Assembly: GCA_017882985.1 (NCBI GenBank)
Contig: JADGOK010000041.1
Coordinates: 1-7,051 of the forward strand
Direction of reading: 5' to 3'
Length of the DNA stretch: 7,051 bases
From: Acidimicrobiales bacterium
GTDB lineage: Bacteria; Actinomycetota; Acidimicrobiia; Acidimicrobiales; RAAP-2
A program made the position numbers and the translations under genes. Positions 1 through 6,335 of the stretch are shown here, piece by piece (position 1 is the first letter of the stretch; each line of letters begins with the position of its first letter). Under the pieces are notes generated by a model. The model searched no databases, was not told the origin of the DNA, and saw only the letters and a program-made list of their open reading frames with translations.

Positions 1-12
1 GTCGCGTAGAGC

Positions 13-20
13 GAGGAGAG
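13..20 (+). promoter_or_regulatory. Shine-Dalgarno site of infC, supporting an AUC start
   Basis: The purine run GAGGAGAG contains AGGAG at 14-18. It lies 6 nt before an in-frame ATC at 25, which is ideal spacing, but 15 nt before the GTG at 34, which is too far for efficient use. The same 9-mer GAGGAGAGC precedes rpmI at 628-636. An in-frame TAG at 7-9 means no start lies further upstream. Confidence 0.7.
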
Positions 21-24
21 CGTT

Positions 25-639
25 ATCGCAACAGTGCCTGGAGACCACCGCGTCAATGAACGCATTCGTGTGGACACAATTCGCCTCATCGACCACGAGG
101 GCAATCAACGTGGTGTGATGTCGACCCGTGAAGCGTTGGCGCTGGCCCGAAGCCTGGACCTCGATCTCGTCGAGATCGCTCCGACGGCGAGTCCGCCGGT
201 CTGTCGCATCATGGACTACGGCAAGTTCAAGTTTGACGAAGCGCAAAAGGCCAAGGAGTCGCGGCGCAAGACCCAGAACGTCGGCGTCAAGGAGATGAAG
301 TACCGGCCCAAGATCGGCCCCGGCGACTTCGACACCAAGACCCGACTGGTCGAAAAGTTCTTGAACGAAGGTCACAAGGTAAAGATCACGATCATGTTCC
401 GCGGACGAGAATCCGCGCACCCCGAACTGGGAAAGAAGATCCTCGACCGGATCGTCGAGAAGTTGACCGACGTCGCCAAAGTCGAGTCGGCCGCCAAGTT
501 GGACGGTCGCAACATGATCATGGTGCTCGGGCCCGACAAGAAGGCCAAGCCCAAGAGTGCCGAAGAAGTAGCAGTGGTAGCACCGCAAGACGAAGTCGTG
601 CCGAGTGTTTCGGCAGAAGTATCTGCAGAGGAGAGCTGA
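25..639 (+). CDS. infC: Translation initiation factor IF-3
   Basis: IF3 binds the 30S subunit, prevents premature 50S joining, and checks the start codon and initiator tRNA. From the ATC start the protein is 204 residues. It has the N-terminal domain beginning with RVNERIR (about 9-15), the family signature RIMDYGKFKFDEAQK (about 61-75), a basic linker, and the C-terminal ribosome-binding domain with KVKITIMFRGRE and LDGRNMIMVL. An acidic, low-complexity tail follows (about 174-204). I chose ATC at 25 because the Shine-Dalgarno AGGAG is 6 nt upstream of it. The alternative is GTG at 34, giving 201 residues. In E. coli infC starts with AUU and IF3 represses its own mRNA by rejecting non-canonical starts, so an AUC start suggests the same control here (inference). 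It is the first gene of the visible operon, 1 nt before rpmI. The product is certain; the start is less so. Confidence 0.97.
   Translation: MATVPGDHRVNERIRVDTIRLIDHEGNQRGVMSTREALALARSLDLDLVEIAPTASPPVCRIMDYGKFKFDEAQKAKESRRKTQNVGVKEMKYRPKIGPGDFDTKTRLVEKFLNEGHKVKITIMFRGRESAHPELGKKILDRIVEKLTDVAKVESAAKLDGRNMIMVLGPDKKAKPKSAEEVAVVAPQDEVVPSVSAEVSAEES
628..635 (+). promoter_or_regulatory. Shine-Dalgarno site of rpmI inside the end of infC
   Basis: AGGAG at 629-633 sits 7 nt before the ATG at 641 and lies within the last codons of infC. It decides the rpmI start: an in-frame GTG at 605 would add 12 residues not found in L35. The infC stop at 637-639 falls between this site and the rpmI start, so ribosomes finishing infC are well placed to start rpmI. 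Confidence 0.7.
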
Positions 640-640
640 A

Positions 641-835
641 ATGCCAAAGATGAAGACCGACAGCGGTGCCAAGAAACGTATCAAGATCACCGGTAGCGGG
701 AAGTTGCGCCGTCGCAAGGCGTTCCGTGGCCACCTGATGGAAAAGAAGTCGTCCGTACGCGCTCGCCGGCTGGGTCGTGACACCGAGATCTCCAAAGGAT
801 TAGAGAAGAACGTCAAGAAGCTGATGGGACTCTAG
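641..835 (+). CDS. rpmI: 50S ribosomal protein L35 (bL35)
   Basis: A small, very basic protein of the large ribosomal subunit that contacts 23S rRNA. It has 64 residues, the normal L35 length. The N-terminal family signature is visible as MKTDSGAKKRIK (residues 4-15), followed by the conserved basic stretch GKLRRRKAFRGH (20-31) and a C-terminal part ending KKLMGL. The ATG start lies 1 nt after the infC stop and 7 nt after a good Shine-Dalgarno site. Position between infC and rplT is the classic arrangement. In E. coli and Bacillus this operon is repressed by L20; no such RNA site can be recognised by eye here. Confidence 0.97.
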   Translation: MPKMKTDSGAKKRIKITGSGKLRRRKAFRGHLMEKKSSVRARRLGRDTEISKGLEKNVKKLMGL

Positions 836-862
836 AGGACGAGTTAGGAAAGAGGAACTGAC

Positions 863-1222
863 ATGGCACGTGTAAAGAGGGCGGTCAACGCCAAGAAGCA
901 CCACAAGGCAATTCTCGAAGAGGCCAAGGGTTACTACGGCGACCGGAGCCGGACCTTTCGTGCGGCCAACCAGGCCGTCCAACACTCGGGTGTCTACGCG
1001 TTTCGCGACCGCCGCGCGCGCAAGGGCGAATTCCGTAAGTTGTGGATCCAGCGCATCAACGCCGGTACCCGCGCCCACGGCGTGAGCTACAGCCGCTTCA
1101 TCGCCGGGCTCAACGCGGCGGGCATCGAAGTCGACCGTCGGATGCTCGCGGACCTCGCGGTGAACGACGGTGCGGCCTTCGCCGCGCTCGTCACCCAGGC
1201 CAGCGACGCACTGGCGAAGTAG
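863..1222 (+). CDS. rplT: 50S ribosomal protein L20 (bL20)
   Basis: L20 binds 23S rRNA early in assembly of the large subunit, and in other bacteria it also represses its own operon. The protein has 119 residues, the usual size. The N-terminus [15 protein letters not shown] is the conserved basic tail that threads into rRNA. The family signature K-x3-R-x-L-W-I-x-R-I-N-x3-R is present at residues 54-70. The globular C-terminal part includes [20 protein letters not shown]. The ATG has an AGAGGA ribosome-binding site at 851-856, 6 nt upstream, in the 27-nt gap after rpmI. The gene ends in TAG and is followed after 18 nt, in the same reading frame, by the methyltransferase gene. Confidence 0.98.
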   Translation: MARVKRAVNAKKHHKAILEEAKGYYGDRSRTFRAANQAVQHSGVYAFRDRRARKGEFRKLWIQRINAGTRAHGVSYSRFIAGLNAAGIEVDRRMLADLAVNDGAAFAALVTQASDALAK

Positions 1223-1240
1223 GCCGTCCTGATCGAGGCG

Positions 1241-2062
1241 TTGGGGTCGTCACACCAGAGAGTGCGTCGGCTTCGACGCCTCATCCAGAAGCGCTCGCTG
1301 CGCTGGAGTGAGGGCGTCTGCGTCCTCGAAGGGCCCGACCTCGTCGAGGCGGCCCTTCGGGCTGGCACTGAGTTCGAGGCGATCTACGTCGACACGACGT
1401 CGGCCACGTCACCTCCGGTTGCGGCGCTCTTGGCGAACGCCGAACGGGCTGGGATCCGGGTCTTCGGTCTTAATCGCGAAGTACTCGCCCAGATCGCTGA
1501 CGCGAAGACGCCCCAGCCAGTGGCGGCGGTCGTTCGTCTGCCGCTGAGTGAACTTTCGGCCGTCAAGGTCACGTCGCTCGTACTCGTACTGCACGACTTG
1601 CGCGATCCGGGCAACGTCGGGACCATCATTCGCTCAGCCGACGCCGCGGGCGTCGAGGCGGTGGTGTTGACGGGCCAGAGCGTCGATCCGTTCAACCCCA
1701 AGACACTGCGCGCGACCGCGGGCTCGGTCTTTCACGTTCCCGTCGTCGTCTGCTCACTCGACGAGGCGTTCGCGCATTTCGCCGGTCGCGGGGCGAGAAT
1801 TCTCGCGAGCGTCGTGCACGGGGGAGCCGCACTGCGCGACGTCGACTTCAGCGGACCCACCGTCGTCGTCATTGGCAATGAGGCCGAAGGACTGGACGTT
1901 GAGGTCATCGAACGCTGCGACGCAGCGCTGAGCATTCCGATGGTGGGGCGAGGCGAGTCGCTCAACGCGGGCGTTGCCGCCTCGCTCGTTGCGTTCGAGG
2001 CCCTGTGGCAACGTCGAGGCGCTGACGAAGGGCGTCCACGCCCTAGCCTTGAAGGGTCATGA
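1241..2062 (+). CDS. SpoU/TrmH-family RNA 2'-O-ribose methyltransferase (tsnR-like)
   Basis: A SPOUT-fold enzyme expected to move a methyl group from S-adenosylmethionine to a ribose 2'-OH in rRNA or tRNA; the target nucleotide cannot be read from the sequence. It has 273 residues. An N-terminal substrate-binding domain (about 1-105) opens with SSHQRVRRLRRL and has VLEGPDLVEAAL at 28-39. The catalytic SpoU domain (about 112-257) shows motif 1 DLRDPGNVGTIIRSADAAG (119-137; Asn125 and Arg131), motif 2 VIGNEAEGL (210-218; Glu214) and knot motif 3 IPMVGRGESLNAGVAASL (232-249; Ser240 and Asn242), so it looks active. The start is TTG at 1241, kept because the S-x-x-H-x-R-V opening is typical of the family. 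Its GAGG is only 2 nt upstream, and GTG at 1262 is an alternative. It overlaps pheS by 4 nt (ATGA). M. tuberculosis has its tsnR in the same place after rplT. Confidence 0.9.
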   Translation: MGSSHQRVRRLRRLIQKRSLRWSEGVCVLEGPDLVEAALRAGTEFEAIYVDTTSATSPPVAALLANAERAGIRVFGLNREVLAQIADAKTPQPVAAVVRLPLSELSAVKVTSLVLVLHDLRDPGNVGTIIRSADAAGVEAVVLTGQSVDPFNPKTLRATAGSVFHVPVVVCSLDEAFAHFAGRGARILASVVHGGAALRDVDFSGPTVVVIGNEAEGLDVEVIERCDAALSIPMVGRGESLNAGVAASLVAFEALWQRRGADEGRPRPSLEGS

Positions 2063-3132
2063 CCCCTTCGCCGCTCGCCGATCTGTCCGCTCAGACGAGC
2101 GAGTTGCTCTCGACCATCGCGTCGTTGGCGACCCTGGATGAATTGACCGAGGCCGAACCGCGACTCACCGGTAAGCGGTCCCTGCTCTCAACCTTGCAGA
2201 AATCACTGGGCTCGCTCGAACCGAACGCGCGCAAGGACGCAGGGGCGTTGCTCCAAGAGGCCCGTCGAGAAGTCCAAGCGGCGTTCGAAGCCCGACGGTC
2301 CACGCTCGCCGCGGCGGCCCGAGCGGAGAGTCTCGAAGCCGACCGGCTGGATTTGGGCGACGTGGTGACGAACTCGGTCCGCTGGCCGGTGCGCGCCGGA
2401 CATCCCGGTCTGGTCGCGTCCACCCAACGTGAGCTCGAAGACGTCTTCGTGGGCATGGGCTTCACCGTGGCGGACGGCCCCGAGGTCGAGAGCGACTGGT
2501 ACAACTTCGAGGCACTGAACATCCCGCCCGCGCACCCCGCGCGCGGGCTGTGGGACACCTTCTACGTGGACCTCGGCGAACCTGAGACGGTGGTGCTGCG
2601 CACGCACACGTCACCCACGCAAGTCCACTTGATGGAAGAGGCGGTGGCGAAGGGCAGCCTGCCGATCCACTCGGTGATGCCGGGACGGTGTTTTCGTCGC
2701 GATACGCCCGACGCGCGTCATCTCGCGACGTTCCACCAGATTGAGGGCCTGGTCGTCGACCGGGGGATCGCCTTCGCGGATCTGGCGGGCGTCATCGAGA
2801 CCTTCACGCGCGCCTACTTCGGACCCGACATCGCGTCGCGACTGCGCCCCGCCTTCTTCCCCTTCACCGAGCCGTCGGCCGAATTCGAGGTCACCTGCAC
2901 GATCTGTCGTGGTGAGGGTTGTCGGACCTGTTCCCAGACCGGATGGATCGAGCTGGGCGGATGCGGCATGTTGGATCCGGCCGTGCTCTCGGCGGTGGGC
3001 ATCGACGGCGACGAGTGGAGTGGTTTCGCGTTCGGCTTCGGCATCGACCGCTGCGCCCAGATGCGCCATCAGATACCCGACATGCGCGCCCTGATTGACA
3101 ACGACACCAGATTCCTGGAGCAATTCTCGTGA
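2059..3132 (+). CDS. pheS: Phenylalanyl-tRNA synthetase alpha subunit
   Basis: Catalytic subunit of the cytoplasmic alpha2-beta2 enzyme that activates phenylalanine with ATP and charges tRNA-Phe. It has 357 residues, close to the usual 340-360. An Ala/Glu/Arg-rich helical arm, probably a coiled coil that contacts tRNA, covers about 1-95. The class II core follows: GMGFTVADGPEVE (132-144) and NIPPAHPARGLWDTFY (154-169), motif 2 CFRRDTPDARHLATFHQIEG (211-230), the phenylalanine pocket FFPFTEPSAEFE (266-277), and motif 3 GFAFGFGIDR (322-331). Ala324 matches the E. coli Ala294 position that sets pocket size. Cys280, Cys283, Cys288 and Cys291 form a CxxC-x4-CxxC insert, probably a zinc knuckle, seen in many bacterial PheS but not E. 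coli. ATG overlaps the upstream stop (ATGA); the purines GAAGGG end only 2 nt before it, so translation is probably coupled. Confidence 0.98.
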   Translation: MTPSPLADLSAQTSELLSTIASLATLDELTEAEPRLTGKRSLLSTLQKSLGSLEPNARKDAGALLQEARREVQAAFEARRSTLAAAARAESLEADRLDLGDVVTNSVRWPVRAGHPGLVASTQRELEDVFVGMGFTVADGPEVESDWYNFEALNIPPAHPARGLWDTFYVDLGEPETVVLRTHTSPTQVHLMEEAVAKGSLPIHSVMPGRCFRRDTPDARHLATFHQIEGLVVDRGIAFADLAGVIETFTRAYFGPDIASRLRPAFFPFTEPSAEFEVTCTICRGEGCRTCSQTGWIELGGCGMLDPAVLSAVGIDGDEWSGFAFGFGIDRCAQMRHQIPDMRALIDNDTRFLEQFS

Positions 3133-5603
3133 AGATTCCCCTTTCGTGGTTACGCGAGTTCGTCGATCTGCCCGAAACGCCCGATGAACTGCGCCTCATC
3201 CTCGACGACCTCGGTCTCGTGGTCGAGGGAATCGATGTGGTGGGCGCGGGACTCGAGGACGTGGTGGTGGCACGCGTCGACGAAATCCGTTCGATCGAGG
3301 GCGCCGACCGCGTGCGCCTCGTTACGGTCGACGCCGGAGCCGGACCTGTCGAGATCGTGTGCGGCGCCACGAATTTCGAACTGGGCAATCACGTACCCCT
3401 CGCCCCGATCGGCGCGGTCCTGCCGGGCGGTTTCGAGATCGCTCGGCGTCAGATGCGCGGCGTCACCAGTAACGGGATGCTGTGCTCAGCACGCGAACTT
3501 GGTCTGAGCGACGATCACCTCGGTCTCATGATCCTCGATCAAGTGACGACGCCGCGCGTGGGTGAACATCTTCTTGACGCGTTGCACATCACGCCGGACG
3601 TCGTCCTTGACATCAGCGTCGAGGGGAACCGCCCTGACGCGTGGTGTGTGCAAGGGGTTGCTCGTGACCTGGCGACCCGCCTCGCGCGGCCGTTGCGCGA
3701 ACCGATGCTCGCGACGCCCGTCGCGGACGTCATGACCGATTCCTTCGCGCACGCCGGCATCGACGACCCCGAGCTCTGCGGACGCCTGACCGTGTCGGTG
3801 TTGCGCAACCTGACCGTGCGCCCCTCTCCTTCGTGGATTGCCCAGCGACTCCAGAGCGCCGGCATGCGGCCCATCTCCAACGTCGTCGACGCGTCGAACT
3901 ACGTGATGCTCGAACTCGGCCAGCCCACGCATCCCTACGACGCCGCGAACGTCGCCGGTCACGCGCTGCGCGTCCGGCGAGCTCGCGCTGGTGAAACGCT
4001 CGAGACCCTTGACGGTGTCGTGCGCGAACTGGCCAAAGCCGGGCGTGGACTCGGTGACACCGGAGTGGACTGCGTGATCGTCGATGGTGACGACCAGCTG
4101 TTGGGACTGGCGGGCATAATGGGCGGCTCGTCGAGCGAGATTAGTGCCACCACTACCGACGTGCTCTTGGAGGCGGCCTTCTTCGATCCGATGACGATTG
4201 CGCGTTCGTCCAAGCGTCACGGTCTGCGCAGCGAGGCGTCCAACCGATTCGAGCGCGGCGTCGATCCGGAGCTCGCGCTGCGCGCGGTGGCGAGATTCGT
4301 GAACCTGCTGCAAGAGAGCGTGCCCGAACTACAGTGGCTCGCCAATCCCCTCGACCACTGGGGGGGTGTGCCGACGCCACCGACGGTGGAGCTTCGTGCG
4401 GGCGACATCGAGCGTGGACTCGGGATCGAACTCGACTACGGCGACGTTGTCGCGAACCTCGAGGGTCTGGGCTTTCACGTCGACGTTCGAGAGTCGAGCC
4501 TCTTCGTGCGCGCGCCGTCGTCACGACTCGACATTCGTGAAGGCGCCGCGGGGCGCGCTGACGTGATCGAGGAGATCGCGCGGATCCACGGCTATCGCCG
4601 CCTGCCGCGACGAACACCGACCTGGCCCGAACCCGGTGGCCTCACCGATCGCCAGCGCCTCCGTCGTCTGGTCCGTGACGTGGTTGTCGATCTCGGTGTT
4701 GTTGAAGCCTGGACCCCGACACTCGGGAGCGACGCTGATTTTGACTTGCTGAGCCCCGGTGTCGAGAGGGTGCGGATCACGAATCCTCTGGCGTCCGACG
4801 AATCGGTGATGCGCGCCACACTGCTCACCGGACTGGTGCGGGCCTGGGGACGCAACGTCGAACGCGGCACGGGCGACGTGGTGCTCGGCGAAATGGGTGC
4901 GGTCTTCACGCATCCCAACGTGACGGAGGAACCGCGCGAGACCAAGGGCGGCGAGAGCGGCGCGCTGACGCTGCGTCTGCCGCGAGAGAACGAGCGACTG
5001 ACGTTGCTCCTCGGACGCCTCGACGATGACGCCACGACCGCGGTCGGCTTGTGGTCGGTGCTCTCTGAGCGCTTGGGACTGGCCGACGTCGTTGTTCGCG
5101 CGAGTGAGCAGCCGTCGCCGGGTCTGCATCCAACGCGCAGTGCGCGACTCGTCGATCGCCAGTCGGGTGCCACGCTCGGCGAGCTTGGTGAAGTTGACGC
5201 CGAACTCGTCGGGGCATTGGTTCCCTCGGCGGTTGGACGGCGATTGGGTGTAGTGGACATTGATCTCGACGCTCTCGCCGATTCCTCGAGGGCCACACGG
5301 CGAAGCGACTTCGTGAGCGTCCCGAGTCGCTACCCGAGTGCGGTCATTGACCTGGCCTTCGTCGTGTCGTCCACGGTGCACGCCGCCGACCTGGGTGAGG
5401 CGCTGCGCCACGCGACGCCACTGGTCGAGTCGATATCACTCTTTGACGTCTACCGCGATGCCTCACTGCCCGCGAACAGTCGGAGCCTCGCCTACAACGT
5501 TCGCTTGGTCTCTTTGGAGCACACGCTCAAAGACGACGAGGTGAGCGCTGCGCGCGAACAGTTGATCACGCTGGCCGCGTCGCTGGGCGCGACGTTGCGC
5601 TAG
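3129..5603 (+). CDS. pheT: Phenylalanyl-tRNA synthetase beta subunit
   Basis: Partner of PheS that binds tRNA-Phe and hydrolyses mischarged Tyr-tRNA-Phe. It has 824 residues, normal for the long bacterial form, with all domains in order. These are the B1 start (1-38); the EMAP-like OB fold (about 40-150) with VCGATNFELG and NGMLCSARELGLS; the B3/B4 editing domain (about 212-380) with LELGQPTHPYD, LAGIMGG and FERGVDP; B5 (about 415-490); the catalytic-like core (about 500-710) with ITNPLASDESVMRATLL; and the anticodon-binding FDX-ACB domain (about 731-823) with RYPSAVIDLAFVV and LFDVY. Editing positions appear intact: His268, Glu348, Ser368 (Thr354 in E. coli; Ser is a common variant) and Ala370. 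GTG start overlaps the pheS stop by 4 nt, and GGAG at 3117-3120 is 8 nt upstream. The two subunits are therefore made together, fitting a 2:2 complex. Confidence 0.98.
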   Translation: MKIPLSWLREFVDLPETPDELRLILDDLGLVVEGIDVVGAGLEDVVVARVDEIRSIEGADRVRLVTVDAGAGPVEIVCGATNFELGNHVPLAPIGAVLPGGFEIARRQMRGVTSNGMLCSARELGLSDDHLGLMILDQVTTPRVGEHLLDALHITPDVVLDISVEGNRPDAWCVQGVARDLATRLARPLREPMLATPVADVMTDSFAHAGIDDPELCGRLTVSVLRNLTVRPSPSWIAQRLQSAGMRPISNVVDASNYVMLELGQPTHPYDAANVAGHALRVRRARAGETLETLDGVVRELAKAGRGLGDTGVDCVIVDGDDQLLGLAGIMGGSSSEISATTTDVLLEAAFFDPMTIARSSKRHGLRSEASNRFERGVDPELALRAVARFVNLLQESVPELQWLANPLDHWGGVPTPPTVELRAGDIERGLGIELDYGDVVANLEGLGFHVDVRESSLFVRAPSSRLDIREGAAGRADVIEEIARIHGYRRLPRRTPTWPEPGGLTDRQRLRRLVRDVVVDLGVVEAWTPTLGSDADFDLLSPGVERVRITNPLASDESVMRATLLTGLVRAWGRNVERGTGDVVLGEMGAVFTHPNVTEEPRETKGGESGALTLRLPRENERLTLLLGRLDDDATTAVGLWSVLSERLGLADVVVRASEQPSPGLHPTRSARLVDRQSGATLGELGEVDAELVGALVPSAVGRRLGVVDIDLDALADSSRATRRSDFVSVPSRYPSAVIDLAFVVSSTVHAADLGEALRHATPLVESISLFDVYRDASLPANSRSLAYNVRLVSLEHTLKDDEVSAAREQLITLAASLGATLR

Positions 5604-5606
5604 TCC

Positions 5607-6335
5607 ATGGATCGAGAGCGAACGCCCGTGATCGAATTCATTCCTTTCGAAGGACGCGGTCGATCCTTCCGCGCCCAGCGTCGCGTTCGTTTGAGCGACG
5701 CCGACATCGATGGTGTCCTTCGCCCCGACGGCGTCGCGCGCTTCCTTCAGGACGTCGCCACCGACGACTGGGATGACACCGGCGTCGTGACCGACGACAG
5801 CTGGGTCGTGCGGCGAACGGCACTGCGCGTCGCGCCGGGTGGTCGCTGGCCGCTGCTGGGCGAGATGATCTCGATGACCACGTGGTGCGCCGGAACCGGC
5901 GCCGCGTGGGCGGAGCGTCGGACGAACCTTTCTCGTGGCGAGCAGACCCTGATCGAGGCGGTGGCGCTGTGGGTACCGGTCGACTCCTCGGGCCACCCGC
6001 GCCGGATCCGATCGGACTTCTTTGACGTCTACGGCGAGGCCGCCAACGGCCGGCGCGTCCCCGGTCGGGTTCCGGCCGCCGGGGTCGCCGACGACGCGCT
6101 ACGGCGTGCGTGGACGCTTCGTCGCGCGGACCTCGACGTCGTGGGTCACGTCAACAACGCGGCGATCTGGTACGCGCTGAGTGAGATCACGAACGCGAGA
6201 CTGACGTCAGCCGCGATCACCCACCACGGCGCTGTTGAAGGCGATGACGTGGTGACCTTGGCGAGCGACGAGAGTCACCTGTGGCTCATCGTCGACGGTG
6301 ACGTGCGCGTGTCAGGCGTGTTCAGCGTTCGCTGA
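5607..6335 (+). CDS. Acyl-ACP thioesterase family protein (double hotdog)
   Basis: Probably hydrolyses acyl-ACP or a related acyl thioester to release a free fatty acid in the cytoplasm; the substrate is unknown. The 242-residue protein has two hotdog halves. The N-terminal half (about 18-140) carries RRVRLSDADIDGVLRPDGVARF (25-46), QDVATDDW (48-55), WVVRRTALRV (66-75) and WAERRTNL (101-108). The C-terminal half (about 165-242) begins WTLRRADLDVVGHVNNAAIW (169-188), with Asp175, Asp177, His181, Asn183 and Asn184. Plant FatA/FatB have N-Q-H at this loop; here it reads V-G-H, so His is kept and the catalytic Asn position is Val. ATG at 5607 is 3 nt after the pheT stop with no clear Shine-Dalgarno site, so translation may depend on ribosomes finishing pheT. 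GTG at 5628, with weak GAGAG at 5614-5618, would give 235 residues. Its 3' end overlaps the opposing transporter gene by 24 bp. Confidence 0.83.
   Translation: MDRERTPVIEFIPFEGRGRSFRAQRRVRLSDADIDGVLRPDGVARFLQDVATDDWDDTGVVTDDSWVVRRTALRVAPGGRWPLLGEMISMTTWCAGTGAAWAERRTNLSRGEQTLIEAVALWVPVDSSGHPRRIRSDFFDVYGEAANGRRVPGRVPAAGVADDALRRAWTLRRADLDVVGHVNNAAIWYALSEITNARLTSAAITHHGAVEGDDVVTLASDESHLWLIVDGDVRVSGVFSVR

Noticed and set aside
605..640. Possible 12-residue N-terminal extension of L35 from GTG at 605
   Set aside because: L35 starts MPKMKT in all families I know, and the Shine-Dalgarno at 628-635 points to ATG 641; the extension overlaps infC codons.
2041..2058. Possible promoter or phenylalanine attenuator directly before pheS, as in E. 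coli
   Set aside because: pheS starts inside the upstream stop codon, leaving no leader; I see no Phe-rich leader peptide, no hairpin with a U-run, and no convincing -35/-10 pair.
2536..2547. 12-bp perfect palindrome CCCGCGCGCGGG
   Set aside because: It falls inside the invariant PheS segment HPARGLW and is explained by GC-rich codons for Pro-Ala-Arg-Gly; no regulatory context.
4521..5411. Long - strand open frame (296 codons) opposite pheT, and a similar one at 3486-4313 (275 codons)
   Set aside because: Both lie wholly inside pheT, whose domains are clear. Their translations are rich in Arg, Ala and Gln with no recognisable motif, as expected for antisense frames in high-GC coding DNA.
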